Assembly (NCBI GenBank): GCA_036362985.1
Contig: JAYGXS010000001.1
Location: forward strand, 71,723,084-71,787,083
Reading direction: 5' to 3'
Origin: Ligula intestinalis
Taxonomy: Eukaryota; Platyhelminthes; Cestoda; Diphyllobothriidea; Diphyllobothriidae
DNA length: 64,000 nucleotides
Shown: positions 1 through 11,304 of the stretch, piece after piece
Position numbering within the stretch: the stretch's first letter is position 1
How the letters are laid out: each line of letters opens with the position of its first letter
Made by a program: the position numbers and the translations under genes
Notes under the pieces: model-generated
Seen by the model: only the letters and a program-made list of their open reading frames with translations
Told to the model about the DNA's origin: nothing
Database searches by the model: none

Positions 1-1339
1 AACCAACCCTGCGGGTCATTGGCGGCCCATACGCGCACGTAACTGGGTGGGGGTAATTATCAGCCAATAGCGCGTTAGCTAGTCACCTCCGTCCTTCTGA
101 TTTGCTACCTGGGGAGGAACAGACCCGTGTGGGGGAATGATGAGCGCATCGATTGGCCGCCCGATGCTGCTGCCTTGCGCTGGCGACGAGACGCCAGTTT
201 GCGCTTCACCCCACTAATCTTCTGTCTCATCGTTCATTCTCGTACTGTTCGTCGGTTTAGACGATATTCCTTGCCACCTGACTGATGCAAAGTTAAAGTG
301 AAAATTTTAATATTTGGGCGGAGCTAACCATTTTCAAGTCTTTAATCATCTGTTTACTGCCAGTTCGTGGACATGAGCTTCAAAATTTCCCGGCGCCGCG
401 CATCTCAAACGGCCCTCTTGGATGCAAAAGGCTGTGTGAGTCCTTCATTTTCCAGCGCTTTGCTTTGTGTATCATTTTTCATCTCAGCCAAATTTTATTT
501 TTCGCTTGGAAAATGCGGACTTCTTTTGTAAGTGGCTTTAAAGACGGTGTCAGGGAAACAATCGATGTTCCTATATAAGACCCATAGTGCTTTACTCTGT
601 TATTACTAATCGCATTTTCGACAGGACAGTCGACGCATACATACTTCATAGTGGACATTTCCTAGTCCAGTAGATCTGTGAAGGCAGCTGAACCTAATAA
701 TCCAGAGTCCCTGCGGTGCTACCTATTAGTCTGCTTTCAATGCATTGTTCAGACGTCCCTCGTGGAAATCCTTCCTTTGGGTGTTCGGAAAAATTTTACT
801 CCTAAGTGAATTTTCGGGCATTATTTTTTGGAATCTCTAACGAACTACTATTCTCAAAGCGTATTAACTTTCCTCCGAACCGGGCAAGCCTCTTAGCTAG
901 ATTTCTTGGGAATTCTGGAGATTTCGCCTCTGGAAGCTTTTTCCCGGTTTTCACCCGTGGCGGCCAATGCTTGTTGTACCTCGCGCAAACAAACTTCTCC
1001 TCGATGAGCTAAAAGTCTGGGCTGGAGCAGCCATGCCAACTCTTCAAATATGAGAAGGATGCCCGCAAAGAGTTGTGAATTTTGTTGCAAGTAATTGTTA
1101 GTATAGGCAGTAATTAGGACATCGATTAAGTCAGTTCAATGTGTGTTTACCTCCTCTTGAGTTCAGGCAGTCTTGTGTTCGAATTCCAGTTGGTGTGCCG
1201 ACTATTCAGCCAAGGATGTTTCGCTAACTTTTTTCCGATTTAGCTTTACATAACCTATTTGACATGATCTCCCTGGCGGCCAGTTAGCTCGTCCTGTTTC
1301 CCTGTCCTCGGCCGGTAGCATTCCGTATATTCTAGTCTT
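1..1339. other. Intergenic, no gene recognised
   Basis: Only short, unconvincing reading frames are present. A B-box-like stretch (GTGTTCGAATTCC) near 1177-1189 could be a decayed tRNA-derived SINE, but no A box or shared SINE body was found, so it is not called. Confidence 0.4.
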
Positions 1340-1731
1340 GGTAAAGATGGCTTATGTGGTCACCTAAAAAGGACGCAGCAATAGGAACGCCCTGCCAGTG
1401 AAAATTGGTAGCCTTGCAATATATTTTAAGAGGGTACATACGTCCATTAACCCTAATACTAATGCTACCGTATAAATAAACCGGCATATAATCAATAGGA
1501 TTTTCAAAGGTATTGCCTATTACCTCCATGGAATAAACTGAAACTGAAACGTTGACTTCATCGTTAACCCTACCTCTATCTCTGGTTTTAAACTTTAACA
1601 TAATTCCGACCATAACCCCCCTACTCCCTTCTTAAATTTACCCCCAAAACTTAGTCATAAATCTGGTTTTCTCGGGACTTGGCACCAAGACCCGTGTCTT
1701 GTTTTGGAGGCTGTTCATGTCCCCGTTATCC
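1340..1731. repeat. Inverted-end element with telomere-like core, copy A
   Basis: The left end resembles GGTAAGGATGACYTATATGG followed by a CCTAAAC..GGACACGG..AATAGGAACG block. The reverse complement of 1690-1731 shows the same order (GACATGAACAGCCTCC, then AAGACACGGG). Between the ends lie degenerate CCCTAA-like runs (about 1449-1460 and 1567-1650). It is roughly 390 bp. The family recurs at 2535, 3994, 12527 and 20132. No coding capacity is seen. Confidence 0.55.
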
Positions 1732-2268
1732 CAGTTTCCTCCGTGTAATAAGCTTCTTGTAGACGTAATAAATCCACCCTAAGCTTCGGTTCACCCAATG
1801 ACAATCTGTGATTTTTGTCTAGTCAAATTAGCTGTTGGCTGTCCAGAATAGGTTGCTTTGCCTGAGCTGTCGAATTTTACATCAATCTTCCACCAACGCT
1901 CCTGTCTGAACCTTATGTGCCCCCCTTCCCCCCCCGTCTGGGCTTTTCTGACTAGTCATGTGTTAGGCAAGCTTAACTGTGCATACCATCGGTTGCATAA
2001 GGCCCACGAGGGCGTTGGCCAATACCGAAGCGAAGCAGCGTATATTTTTTCTGCGACTGCCCACGGATGAACTGAATGCACTGCGCGAGTTTTCCAGTCA
2101 TTTCATCAGGCTCCGGTTCGCGCATGACTTGACTGCTGATGATGATGATCGAACGCTCTGAGGTGTGTCTCACTGCCTTTATTCCTGTTCTGTGTTTTCC
2201 CTGTGTTGTCATATTCGGGTCACGTTAGACGAATATTCGATCAGTATACTCCGCAAGTTTTTTTTGTG
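1732..2268. other. Intergenic, no gene recognised
   Basis: No supported gene, RNA or repeat boundary. Several overlapping short frames on both strands look like chance frames. Confidence 0.4.
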
Positions 2269-2532
2269 GAGGCAGTTTTTGTTTTCTAGCGTCCTTGTTT
2301 GCTGTTGTCGGCCAACCGTTTCAGTACTGACTTGTGTGGGCGTATTTTCTCTCTTTTGGGATTCATGTGAAAACTCCTCTCTGTGTGGCACACATTTACC
2401 GATCAGTCTTGCCTAAAACGTGTGCGCCTGCATATGCGTGTGAATACTATTCGTGGAGTCTATGGATAAGCCCATGCTTTGAAACGTCCTCTCCCGGTCG
2501 ACTTGCTGAAAATAGCTATTTTAGTTGAGGTG
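2269..2532 (+). repeat. Direct repeat unit, copy 1
   Basis: This block is repeated about 700 bp downstream at 2965-3238 in the same orientation. Shared landmarks in the same order are TTTTTGTTTT, GCCAACCGTTTCAG, TGTGTGGGCGTATTTTCTC, TTACCGATCAG, TGTGAATACTATTC and GTCGACTTGCTGAAAATAGC (copy 2: GTCAGCTTGCTGAAGCTAGC). The two copies differ at many positions, so the duplication is old. Function unknown. Confidence 0.7.
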
Positions 2533-2534
2533 GT

Positions 2535-2757
2535 TTCTAGGCAATTATTACGAAGGGTACATATTCCTGTGTCGTAACACTAACATAAATATTAACCGTA
2601 GCATTACTCATCATCCTTACCCCAACCTAGACCCGCATTTAACCTTTAACACTAACCCTAACCTTCCCCTAGCTCATAGTAACGTTAAAATTAACCGGAA
2701 CACAAATTATAAATCTATCCATATTTTCCTGGAAATTTTATGCCAAGTCATCATTTC
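2535..2757. repeat. Telomere-like-core element, partial copy B
   Basis: It begins inside the family (AAGGGTACATATTCCTGTGTCG) and contains degenerate CCCTAACC-like runs (about 2610-2675). It ends in TCATCATTTCC, a variant of the family end TCATCCTTACC. The left inverted end is missing. It lies between the two direct repeat units. Confidence 0.5.
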
Positions 2758-2900
2758 CGTTTTTGGTTTCTGTCTCGCGTTTGAAACCAGGAAAAGGTTT
2801 TCAAAGCCACCTTCGAGTCGCTTCCCCGCTGTTAACTGATACCAATCAGTTGACTTAGAAGTCCTGCGAGCTGCTTCGAGTCTGCTTCTCAAACTGCCAG
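2758..2900 (+). repeat. Block following the telomere-like element (copy 1 of 2)
   Basis: The sequence directly after the element end (CGTTTTTGGTTTCTGTCTCG ... AAGCCACCTTCG ... TGCTTCTCAAACTGCCAG) matches 4586-4715 after the 3994-4590 copy. A weaker match follows the element at 20822. The mobile or duplicated unit is therefore larger than the inverted-end part alone. A G-rich run follows at about 2907-2936. Confidence 0.5.
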
Positions 2901-2964
2901 CCAGAGGGGAGGGGGGGGGGGGGGTGGGGGGTGTGATTCTAGTAGTCAACCGCCACACCTCGCA

Positions 2965-3238
2965 GTTTTTCGGAGACCGTTTTTGTTTTGTAACGCCTTC
3001 GTTTGCTGTCGTCAGCCAACCGTTTCAGAACTGCCTTGTGTGGGCGTATTTTCTCTTTTTTGTAGTTCATGTGAAAAATTCTCTCTGTATGGCACACACT
3101 TACCGATCAGTTTTGCCTTACACGTGTACACCTACATATGCATGTGAATACTATTCACACGTTTGTGGAGGCTGTGGATAAACCTATGCTTTGGAAAGTT
3201 CTCTGCCGGTCAGCTTGCTGAAGCTAGCTTTTGTGGTT
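2965..3238 (+). repeat. Direct repeat unit, copy 2
   Basis: Second copy of the block at 2269-2532, in the same orientation, ending near GTCAGCTTGCTGAAGCTAGC. Function unknown. Confidence 0.7.
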
Positions 3239-3993
3239 GGGGACGGTTTATGGGCTCTGTAAGTGGTTTTCGTTTGCTTCAATGCCATTATTACCTTTTG
3301 AAGGTTGCGTAAATAGCAGAATTTATTGGATCCATTAATTTCGAGAGTGCTCATCAGCTGCTTCCTCTCGTTGCAGTACGTGAATAACGTAAGAGAAAAT
3401 ACAAAATTGAATTCACACAGAAAAATAGATAAAAACAGCAAGGACATAGAAAATGACCAAGAGGCTAATCAACAACTTAGGAAAGTTAAAAGGCTATGGG
3501 CAGCAAAAACGGGGAAAATACATCTAAGGCAAAAAGGTTTGGAAGGGAAATGTGTAAACAGGAAGCAGGTGTTACCACGGCAGAGTTAGGTGCACCGCAT
3601 GCTCCAGCTGTTTACATGGGTCAGGTTTAAACCGTCGTATGTAGGATGCCTCCAGGTAACGTAAGGTGTGAGTTGTTCGTGCCCGTACAAGTACTGTGAG
3701 AGGAGTTTTTGGGTCCACAGAATGGCCTGTATCTAGCTGGTTTGCGTTTATTAATCACTCTCCGCAGTCAAAGAGTGACAGCCTAATAGAATGTTCTGTA
3801 GTTGTCTTCAGGCCGCCCCACGAAAGATTTATTTTTATTCACAACACTATGTCGGAAAAATGGATTTGTAGCTGGATGAAATCCGTGGGGATTCGATTCC
3901 TTATTTTATGTCATTGTGTTTCCATCACTTTTTAACTTATACTTGAGAGGTTCGTTTATTCATGGTAGGACAGTAAGCAGTGTTGCGTATTTT
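3239..3993. other. Intergenic, no gene recognised
   Basis: Short frames occur on both strands (about 3326-3589 plus, 3184-3447 minus), but none shows a recognisable domain or splice context. Confidence 0.35.
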
Positions 3994-4590
3994 GGTAAGG
4001 ATGACTTATATGGCCTCCTAAACGGGACACGGATATAGGAACGCTCCACCCATGTGTAAAGCTAGCCCTGCGCATAATTCCAGGCGGGATAAATATTGCC
4101 GTATCCTAGTCATAACGCAGGCCTAAATCGTGGCCCTAATCTAAACTCTAGCCCTACGTTAGACCCCAACCCGGCAGTTAAAACTTACCCTAACCTAACC
4201 TTTAATGTTTACCTTAACCCTAACCCTAATCAGAGATATGACCCTATTGTGCCTGACATTTGGTGCAATTTTTTGACATTAAGGACCATTTATATGCCCC
4301 CCCCCCCTAAACGGGACACGAGCATATAAACGCCTTGCCCAGGTAATAAACTTACTTCTGTGCGTAATTCCCGGAAGAGTACGTATTTTTGTGTCGTAGC
4401 GTCAACACTAGCACTAGCATAAGCCTTAACCGTGGTCTTTATCTCTATTCTAACCCAAATCTAAACCTGAAACCTATAGTTGACACCGACCTTAACCTTC
4501 CCCCAACTCACCCTTCCGCTAAACTTACACTAACCGTGAACCTAACTCTGTTTTACCGGGAATTTTGTGCAAAGTCATCCTTACCGTTTT
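3994..4590. repeat. Telomere-like-core element, compound copy C
   Basis: It opens with an excellent family end, GGTAAGGATGACTTATATGG, then CCTAAACGGGACACGG. It carries CCCTAACC-like runs at about 4190-4230. At about 4285-4400 the internal part starts again (CCTAAACGGGACACGAGCATA, GCGTAATTCCCGGAAGAGTA). It ends in AAGTCATCCTTACC, the inverse of the start. This looks like one copy nested in or fused to another. Confidence 0.6.
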
Positions 4591-4720
4591 TCGGTTCGTA
4601 TCTCACATGTGAACCTACAAAAATGTTTCCAAAGTCACCTTCGCGTTTACTGACACCAGCCAACCGAAGTAAATGTTCTACGGACTGCTTCCAGTCCGAT
4701 TCTCAAACTATCAGACCTTT

Positions 4721-6125
4721 AGTTTTCAGTAAAAATCAGTCGACCTTTCCAGTCAATTTTTTTATCACGTTACCTTACAAACGAATCAGGGACCGTTTCC
4801 AAGGTCACTGACCGCCTCCTAGACGCTGTTTTTTGCAGCTTATACGTTTCGATCATCTGTACACTGAATTTTCCCTCTCGGAAGCTTTTCGTCGGTTTTC
4901 TGACGGATAGATTGGCAAACTTGACCCAGCACTAAACTACCTCGTGCCTGTGCAGACGCGTCCCCATCACCACGCCACAGCCAACCCAAAAGAGGTACCT
5001 TAAGGTCATCTCCCCCTCAGGATGAACTTTTCATCGCCTTCGCGAGCTGAGGATTGGCGAGTGGGGGAGACGGGAGAGGAAATAAATGCTGGCAGTCGTC
5101 TTTCAGCCTTTTCCGGTCGTCCGCCAAGGTGATTTATCTGCCTGCCGTCTTCAGGGCCGCTGAGGTGTGCTAGCTCTCGGCTTCTCTACTGGAGGCTGAG
5201 GTCACTGCCGCCTGTCACCTTAAGTTATAAACACTTATGTGAAAGGTTGAACTTGCTGCGTCTGAGCTTTGATAAATTGGGCGATATTCACGTGGGTTCA
5301 TTTGCGATTAGTTTGTTTTATATGGGTTTTACAGCGTTGCCTGTTGCCAGATATTAAATCCCAAGAACCCAAAACCATTTAGTTTGGATAACCAATTGAA
5401 GCCGTGTTCAGCTGGGCTGTTCATCTCTTTGGAGGGCATTTTTCATGTTTCTAAATGCCGAAGAAGTCGGGGAAATTGTAGACCGGTATAAAACCACTTT
5501 ATTTTGAAATTTCTTACCTGCAAGCACATAAGGAACTGGCAAAAGTAGACTGGTACTTTTCCTAACACCACACCGAACGGGTCAAAGTCCGAACCCACAC
5601 GCAGTTGGCGGTTGGATTCTGCGTTCATGCATTCCCGGCTGCCGTCGAGAGTACTTGCTTCTGTTTTAAAATTTCATCTAATTCTCTTTCAGCACCTCTT
5701 GCAGTTAAAGTTGGTCACGTTTGAAGCGCTCCTTTCCTCCGCCAAGCTTTGGCACAAGATCTTAACTTTCGTTCAAACAGGAATAGAGTTGGTCGGTTGT
5801 CCTTTCGTTCTAAGACGTGTACGTTAAGCATCGTCTTAGTAGCTGAGCTGAGGCTAGTCTGATGCGTTGTTAAGGGACATAACCAAATGATGTCGAAAAT
5901 AGTACGTTATCATCAGCAAGGGATTTCAAATAATGTTAGTACTTTGTGTTTTCAGCAAGAAAGTTCAGTGTCTATGTTTAGCCGTAATCAATCAAATCAT
6001 TGTACAGACCAGATCACTTTAAGGACGGTGCACTCACCGGAACTCTCAATAGAGAAAATACTGGAGAGTCATGATGGTTTAGGCGACTGTTGAAGTTTGC
6101 ATAGCTTTTCTTACTTATTTCAGCT
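4721..6125. other. Intergenic, no gene recognised
   Basis: No supported gene. 5090-5220 is relatively GC-rich. Reading frames at 5443-5628 (minus) and 5612-5827 (plus) overlap on opposite strands and show no family signature. Confidence 0.35.
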
Positions 6126-6129
6126 TTTC

Positions 6130-6960
6130 AATCTCCTAACAAATTAATGCGGTAGCTTTGAAGCATTTTTTTCAAAATAGAACATTATAGGCTCAGTTTG
6201 AATGTCGATATGAATACTTGGTCTGTGTGATTATTTGCCAGACTAGCTAGCGAAGAGCTACTACCTAAGAGTCCAGACACGTAGTTTGCCGGTATTCTGC
6301 CGCTGCTTGACACATCTTTGAGTGGCCTGGCTCATCAGTGGGTTCACCAGCATTCTCTGTGGGCTTTCTGGTAGATAATCCAGTTTAGATTTTTAATTTC
6401 CTTAGGACTTAATTTTGTGACTTGGAGTAAATCAAAGTATGCAAGTTCTATCGGTCATTGCTTATAGACCTTCACTATATGGATCTGCTCCAAGTTAAAA
6501 GATAATAATTTCTAAGGATACTAAAAGACGTAAATTGATATTTGAGCCAAACACCATCAGTAACAGCGGGATAGCCGGGTATTATTAATAAACTCCCTAA
6601 GGACATGTCAAATTTCAGAAGATAAATTGACGAACATACGTTTGTTTTCGATAAATTCTCGTCAGGCAAAGTTAAAACATGTCAAATTATTTACATACTG
6701 ACAGCACGGGCACTAAAGTCCCAGACGCATGTTTCGTAGATATTTTGCCGCTGCGATGGGTTCGGCTCTTCAGTTGGTCCCCAAGCATTCCCCTTGCGCT
6801 TTCTGGTAAATACACCGGTGCTGAACTTTCGACTTGTTAATCTCTTCAGAAATTAATGCGCTGCCGTGGAGTAAAGCTCTTGGACTGAAGTTTTATAGGC
6901 TCTATCGGAAAGTTTATGTGAATATTTACTGTACCGATGTGACTGTCTTCGCACATCATC
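6130..6960 (+). repeat. Diverged direct repeats
   Basis: About 6265-6450 matches about 6715-6900 in the same orientation. Ordered landmarks are a CAGACACGTAGTTTGCCGG-type line (second unit CAGACGCATGTTTCGTAGA), ATTCTGCCGCTGC, CCAGCATTC, GCTTTCTGGTA and GGAGTAAA. The sequence just before the first unit (about 6145-6230) resembles the end of the second (TTAATGCGGTAGC / TTAATGCGCTGCC), which suggests a tandem of more than one unit. No coding capacity. Confidence 0.5.
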
Positions 6961-8129
6961 CTCGGATATTTTTCCCTGCATAAAATTGTATGACTAAACT
7001 CCAAGTAGGGGGGGGGGCGGAGGAGTCACCGTCGAGCACTCATTCAAGATGGCTTGTTTGTTCGCAGTGGTTTAAAAAACAAAGCCACAATATATCCTCT
7101 AATTCGGAGTTTAAATTTCTAAGCTCGATGGTGTGTAGTTCAGGAACAAAGCCCACAGTCACCTAGGCGAAGAGGATGGTAATCGATCGTTAAGCGCACA
7201 ATTGGCTGAGTGCGTCATCTGTGCGGTTGCGTTGTCCAGAACAACAGTTGTCTATCAATCAGTTTTTCAATCCTGCTAAACTCGGTTACGGTACACGACA
7301 AAATGGATTGATAAGTAGGCAGCTTCTTCTATCCGGTCCATGCACTTAGGCAGCAGCCGGCGTCTTGTGTAATAGTAATTCGTCTAGCGCAGTAGTGAGG
7401 GGGGGGAAACAAGAGCGACGAGAGAAACCAATGACGAGAATATTAAATTGGTAGTTCATCATAGGGACTGTGATCAAATTTCTATGTCCTTACAACGGCT
7501 CACTTGGTAGATGCTGTGGACCAATATGGGGACTAGCTTAGGGCATGACATGTTTCGTCGGGTGACACGTTCATAATTCTACATAGGGACGGTGTAGTGG
7601 CACGCCTAGGTACAGGCGCACACCGCGACAGCCATATATATCCGAGCCCTGCAACATGTGGCTGTCCGGGAAAGAACGATAAGTGGACTCTGGGGGCTGC
7701 GTTCTCACAACATGCATGGCATCTTCTCGTTAGAAACAGCCGGATGCGCTTTCAAATTATCATGCTACGCCAAGACCGTGACTTTGAAGGCTGCCACTTC
7801 ACGTTATACATACATCGCGTTCGATTGTCCCAAGGGGTTTTCAGCATCAGATGAATGGGTTGACTATGACATCTGGAGTAGCCATCCGTGTAGCTTAATC
7901 ATACCCCATTTCTTTCTTTGGACCTACCTGAACTTCAGGATTTACAGTAACAGACCCAAAAGCGGAGAATGCAACCTGATCTCTGTGGGCACTACATCAT
8001 GTCTGCCGATGTTTTTAACGGAGGATACCGTTTCGTATACGAGGTATCCATTAAAGTTAGCTTTTCGCTAGAGCAACCGATGGGTGAACGTCTAGCTTGT
8101 TAAACCCAAATAATTGTGTTGCCAAAAGA
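6961..8129. other. Intergenic, no gene recognised
   Basis: The longest frame is 7658-8071 (plus, 137 codons), with no recognised domain, no splice context and unremarkable composition. I treat it as chance or repeat remnant. G-runs occur at about 7010-7017 and 7399-7406. Confidence 0.35.
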
Positions 8130-8590
8130 CGACGAAGTATTCACCGGGAGAAGTTTATTTCTGATGTAGTGATTTTGCCTACCCATCTTCCGAGTCTTGA
8201 GGATCACCCGTACAGTCCTCATAATAAGCTGCATTTTTGCTAGATGCGTCGGATAGAGGTAGGTGAAATCACTATTGTGAACGTCAAATTCAAAATCAAC
8301 CCCTTCCGACAAACATCTCTTCTTCATCTGACATGCCACCCCGGAAGGGGCATTTTCACTCGTATTAACTGTTCTCGAGTTTAAAAAAGTCAGAATTCCA
8401 GGATAAGAATCAGATATCATACGGTGCTCACCGGATCAGCTCATGGCCAACACGTACAGCCGCAACTTGAAATTCCTAATTAATAAAGTCAGTTTACTTT
8501 TTGACAAAGTACAGCCGGCTCAGCTGCGTGCGAAGCGTCAGCGAACAAATAAGCTCATTCCGGTGAGCACAACGTGATATCTGGGCATTA
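8130..8590 (-). mobile_element. Penelope-like element terminal relic
   Basis: 8429-8580 is a diverged copy of the right arm of the inverted repeat at 10961-11304. Shared landmarks are CATGGCCAACACGTACAGCC, ATAAAGTCAGTT, GCCGGC, CAGCGAACAAATAA and CCGGTGAGCACAAC. The flank 8365-8425 (GTCAGAATTCCAGGATAAG) matches the outside of the 11.3-kb arm in inverse order, so part of a second arm is present but mostly deleted. The PLE assignment rests on similarity to ends that carry a CCGAAACGTCAGC terminus. No protein-coding part is left. Confidence 0.5.
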
Positions 8591-8599
8591 ACTGTTTTT

Positions 8600-9500
8600 C
8601 CTGGACCATACTTTGTTGCATTTCGCTCTTGTTTCTGCGTGTTGCTGCCCGCCTCAATTTCGGCGTGCATGCTGCAAGCTAATGCTGCTGCTATGCCTAG
8701 GCCACTGTCCGAGTGCACGCACATTACCTCCTTATCGATCCATGTTGAGACGAGCAACGCTCCATGTGACGTCGTTTAACGGCCTTGTTAGCGGACAGTC
8801 ATTTTCCGAGGGTATTATAAAGAGCGCACGGCGCTCGGTGCGCGCGAGTCCAGCTCGTGACTTTTGGGACATATTGCGGTTGGATGCAGTCACATGCCTG
8901 GTTAGTTGGAGTCACTCAACGTGTCCAACATGTCCTCCGAACATTAGCGAAGATGTAATGGAGTTATCTCATGTGGGCTGGTCCTCTCTCTGTTTCTATC
9001 TCGACAACTAACGATGACCGAAGTTATTACCGTCGCAAGATCCGAGAGCTTGCCTTTTTTCAGCTAGACTTCACTGATGATAGTTCCGCTATTGGCAACC
9101 CATGACCGCGGCGTGTAGCCCGCGGGGATAAGTAGGCGAGGTAACATTCTTACTCGAGAGACTGTGGAACAGAGACTGCAGACACGGAATGCTCATTGGA
9201 GGGCTAAATGCATGGTTTACTTAAAGAGGGCTGTCCGGCATTGCAGGCGGGGGGGGGAGGGGACGAGGATTGATCTAGCAAAAGTAGAGGTCTAGACATT
9301 GTTGTTGTTGTTTTAACGAAGGCATGGACAATCAGTAAAGCGAACTCACTAAACATGAAGCTCTGCATGATGACATTGACAAACTCGAGTACGGAATGCC
9401 ATTACCGAGGAAGACAAGGGAAACTGGAATGACCATTTGTAGTCTGTTAGCTACCGTGAACAGACTTCCCACGTAGCTCCTATTCCCGATAGGGCAGCGG
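8600..9500. other. Intergenic, no gene recognised
   Basis: 8770-8860 contains a TATAAAG-like stretch in a GC-rich setting (TATTATAAAGAGCGCACGG), but no gene follows that I can support. Low-complexity runs occur at 9247-9261 (G) and about 9299-9313 (GTT repeats). Confidence 0.3.
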
Positions 9501-9504
9501 ACTT

Positions 9505-9690
9505 GTGGCTCAATGGCAAAGCATTAGAATAAATAACACTCAACGAGCGAAGCACGCGCGGTTGAGGCTCGGGTCCTGCAAACCCAAGGCTGGCTGTCGG
9601 TGGTTAACCAGTCAGAAAGGAACATTCCAGTCTCCCTTGTCTTTCCTGCTTACTTTACGAGGAACCTTGAGTACTTACTTTGGACTCGGT
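9505..9690 (+). repeat. tRNA-derived SINE, copy 1
   Basis: An A-box-like TGGCTCAATGGC and a B-box-like GAGGCTCGGGTCC are followed by a body with GCTGGCTGTCGG, CCAGTCAGAAAGGAACATTCC and AGTCTCCCTTGTCTTTCC. The same body occurs at 15475-15620 and 61155-61310. The spacer between the boxes is enlarged here, so the internal promoter is probably dead. Confidence 0.6.
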
Positions 9691-9699
9691 CCGAAAATT

Positions 9700-10950
9700 T
9701 ATCGGACTATTTGAACTGCAGTCCATCCGGTACTGCAGCATAAGCGCATAGTATTCCCTAGCTACCGACTGGCTACTTAAGTAGAATTGTAATAAGTAGT
9801 ATCTTGGAGATACGTGGTGCAGCACCCTAGAGTTGAACCTGCAACCTGTGTTAGGGGACGCTTAGCGGACAGCTAGCAGCGAGCTAGGATACAGGTAGCG
9901 AGCGCACTCACTGTAGGCTACCGATCGGCCTACAGGCGGCGAAGCATACCGACTGGTAATCAATCAATTATTCAAATTTTAAGCTGCAGCCTGTCGCCGA
10001 GTCACAAACCAATCGTGCAGCTAGCTACGCCAGGAATGAAGCTGATTGGCCCGATGTACATAATTTTACATTCATTAGTTGCCCTAACTATGCTGTACTA
10101 GTTACACTCAAAGACTTCTGGTGTTGCCCTCTTCCTGTCGTGTTCTTCCTTGGGGGACTCACACAAGGCGTATTTGGGCGCTGACACCTCGGCCTTGGCT
10201 ACCGTTACAACAGCCTGGCTGGGTATGTCTGACTAATGCGTTTATAAACCGGATATGGCCATTCTGGACTCCCTTGTTTTGGTCGATACTTAATCTCTGC
10301 CCAAAATGCCTACTAGGGTAGTGTGCGTCTTTCTATAGATTTCAGATGTCCCTACAAATGTCTATATATTTTATAGAAAACGTAAGCAAAAATGTTCTTT
10401 CATGTACACTCATTGGATAACAAATCACCTCTTCTGCAAATGTTATCCTCAAGGGAAGTGTGTATTTCGGTTTAGAAAAAAGTTTTCCGATTTCCAAATA
10501 CTTTGGAGTCCGATCTGCCGTTGCATTTGTATTTGGAATTTTCCATCTACAAGCTATGTGCTTTCCATGGAAGGAATATCACACATTCTCGAGTGTCCTT
10601 AAGAAGATAACATATAGTGCTCATGCAATTTAGCAATGCATATAAACTATAGCGTATACTTCATGGGGGCATCAGTAAACAAACAGGCACGATGCATTTT
10701 TAATGGACATTGGACAGTCTTAAAAATGCCAGAAATATAAACTTTTTTAGAAACAAAGGATAGCATTCTTTTGAATGTGAAATTTGCAGATGTGATTTAC
10801 TGCCAAATGAGTGAAAGGAAGATTATTTTTTATGTCGTTCTTATGCTGTCCATCTGATAATCATTTCATCGTGGATATGCGAAGTCGCGCGTTTCTTTGA
10901 ACCATCAGCAGAGCAGTCCCGAGAGGTGCTCTACCCTGGTCAGAAACACA
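9700..10950. other. Intergenic, possible SINE remnant
   Basis: About 9800-9880, read on the minus strand, has a B-box-like GGTTCAACTCT and tRNA-like surroundings, a weak SINE candidate. The rest holds only short frames without recognisable domains. Confidence 0.3.
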
Positions 10951-10960
10951 AATTGAAACT

Positions 10961-11304
10961 GGATATCATTTTGTGTTCACCGGAATGAGTTTATTTGTTC
11001 GCTGACGTTTCGGACAACTGGGCCGGCTGCCCTTTGTCAAAGCATATGCTGACTTTATTGATCGACAACTTAAAGTTGTGGCCGTATGTGTGGGCCATGG
11101 GTTGATCGATTTTTCTCCGTTCGCTGCTTGGCCCTCTGTATAGAAGAAAATCGATCAGTCCATGGCCAACACGTACAGCCAAAACTTTAAATTGCTGATC
11201 GATAAAGTCAGTTCACGCTTTGACCAAGGCCAGCCGGCCCAGTTATCCCGAGCGGCAGCGAACAAATAAACTCGTTCCAGTGAGCACAACATAATATCTG
11301 ATTC
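10961..11304. mobile_element. Foldback of two Penelope-like element ends
   Basis: 10961-11118 and 11142-11304 are inverted copies of each other, about 160 bp each with a short spacer. Each arm runs from a GTGTTCACCGG/GTGCTCACTGG-type end through GAGTTTATTTGTTCGCTG, GGGCCGGCTG and GGCCATGG to TGATCGATTTT. On the minus strand the left arm reads ...GGCCCAGTTGTCCGAAACGTCAGCGAAC. This CCGAAACGTCAG signature is shared with the PLE at 47.7 kb and resembles PLE-linked hammerhead motifs. No coding sequence lies between the arms. Confidence 0.6.

Noticed and set aside
2590..2700. True telomere or subtelomere (CCCTAA runs)
   Set aside because: Runs are degenerate and short, and they recur in several places inside an element with inverted ends. 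They look interstitial, not a chromosome end.
2907..2936. G-run as a functional quadruplex or switch
   Set aside because: Simple low-complexity run in repeat sequence with no associated gene; nothing supports a function.
7658..8071. 137-codon open frame as a gene
   Set aside because: No recognised domain, an overlapping open frame in another phase, and repeat-rich surroundings. Chance frame is the simpler reading.
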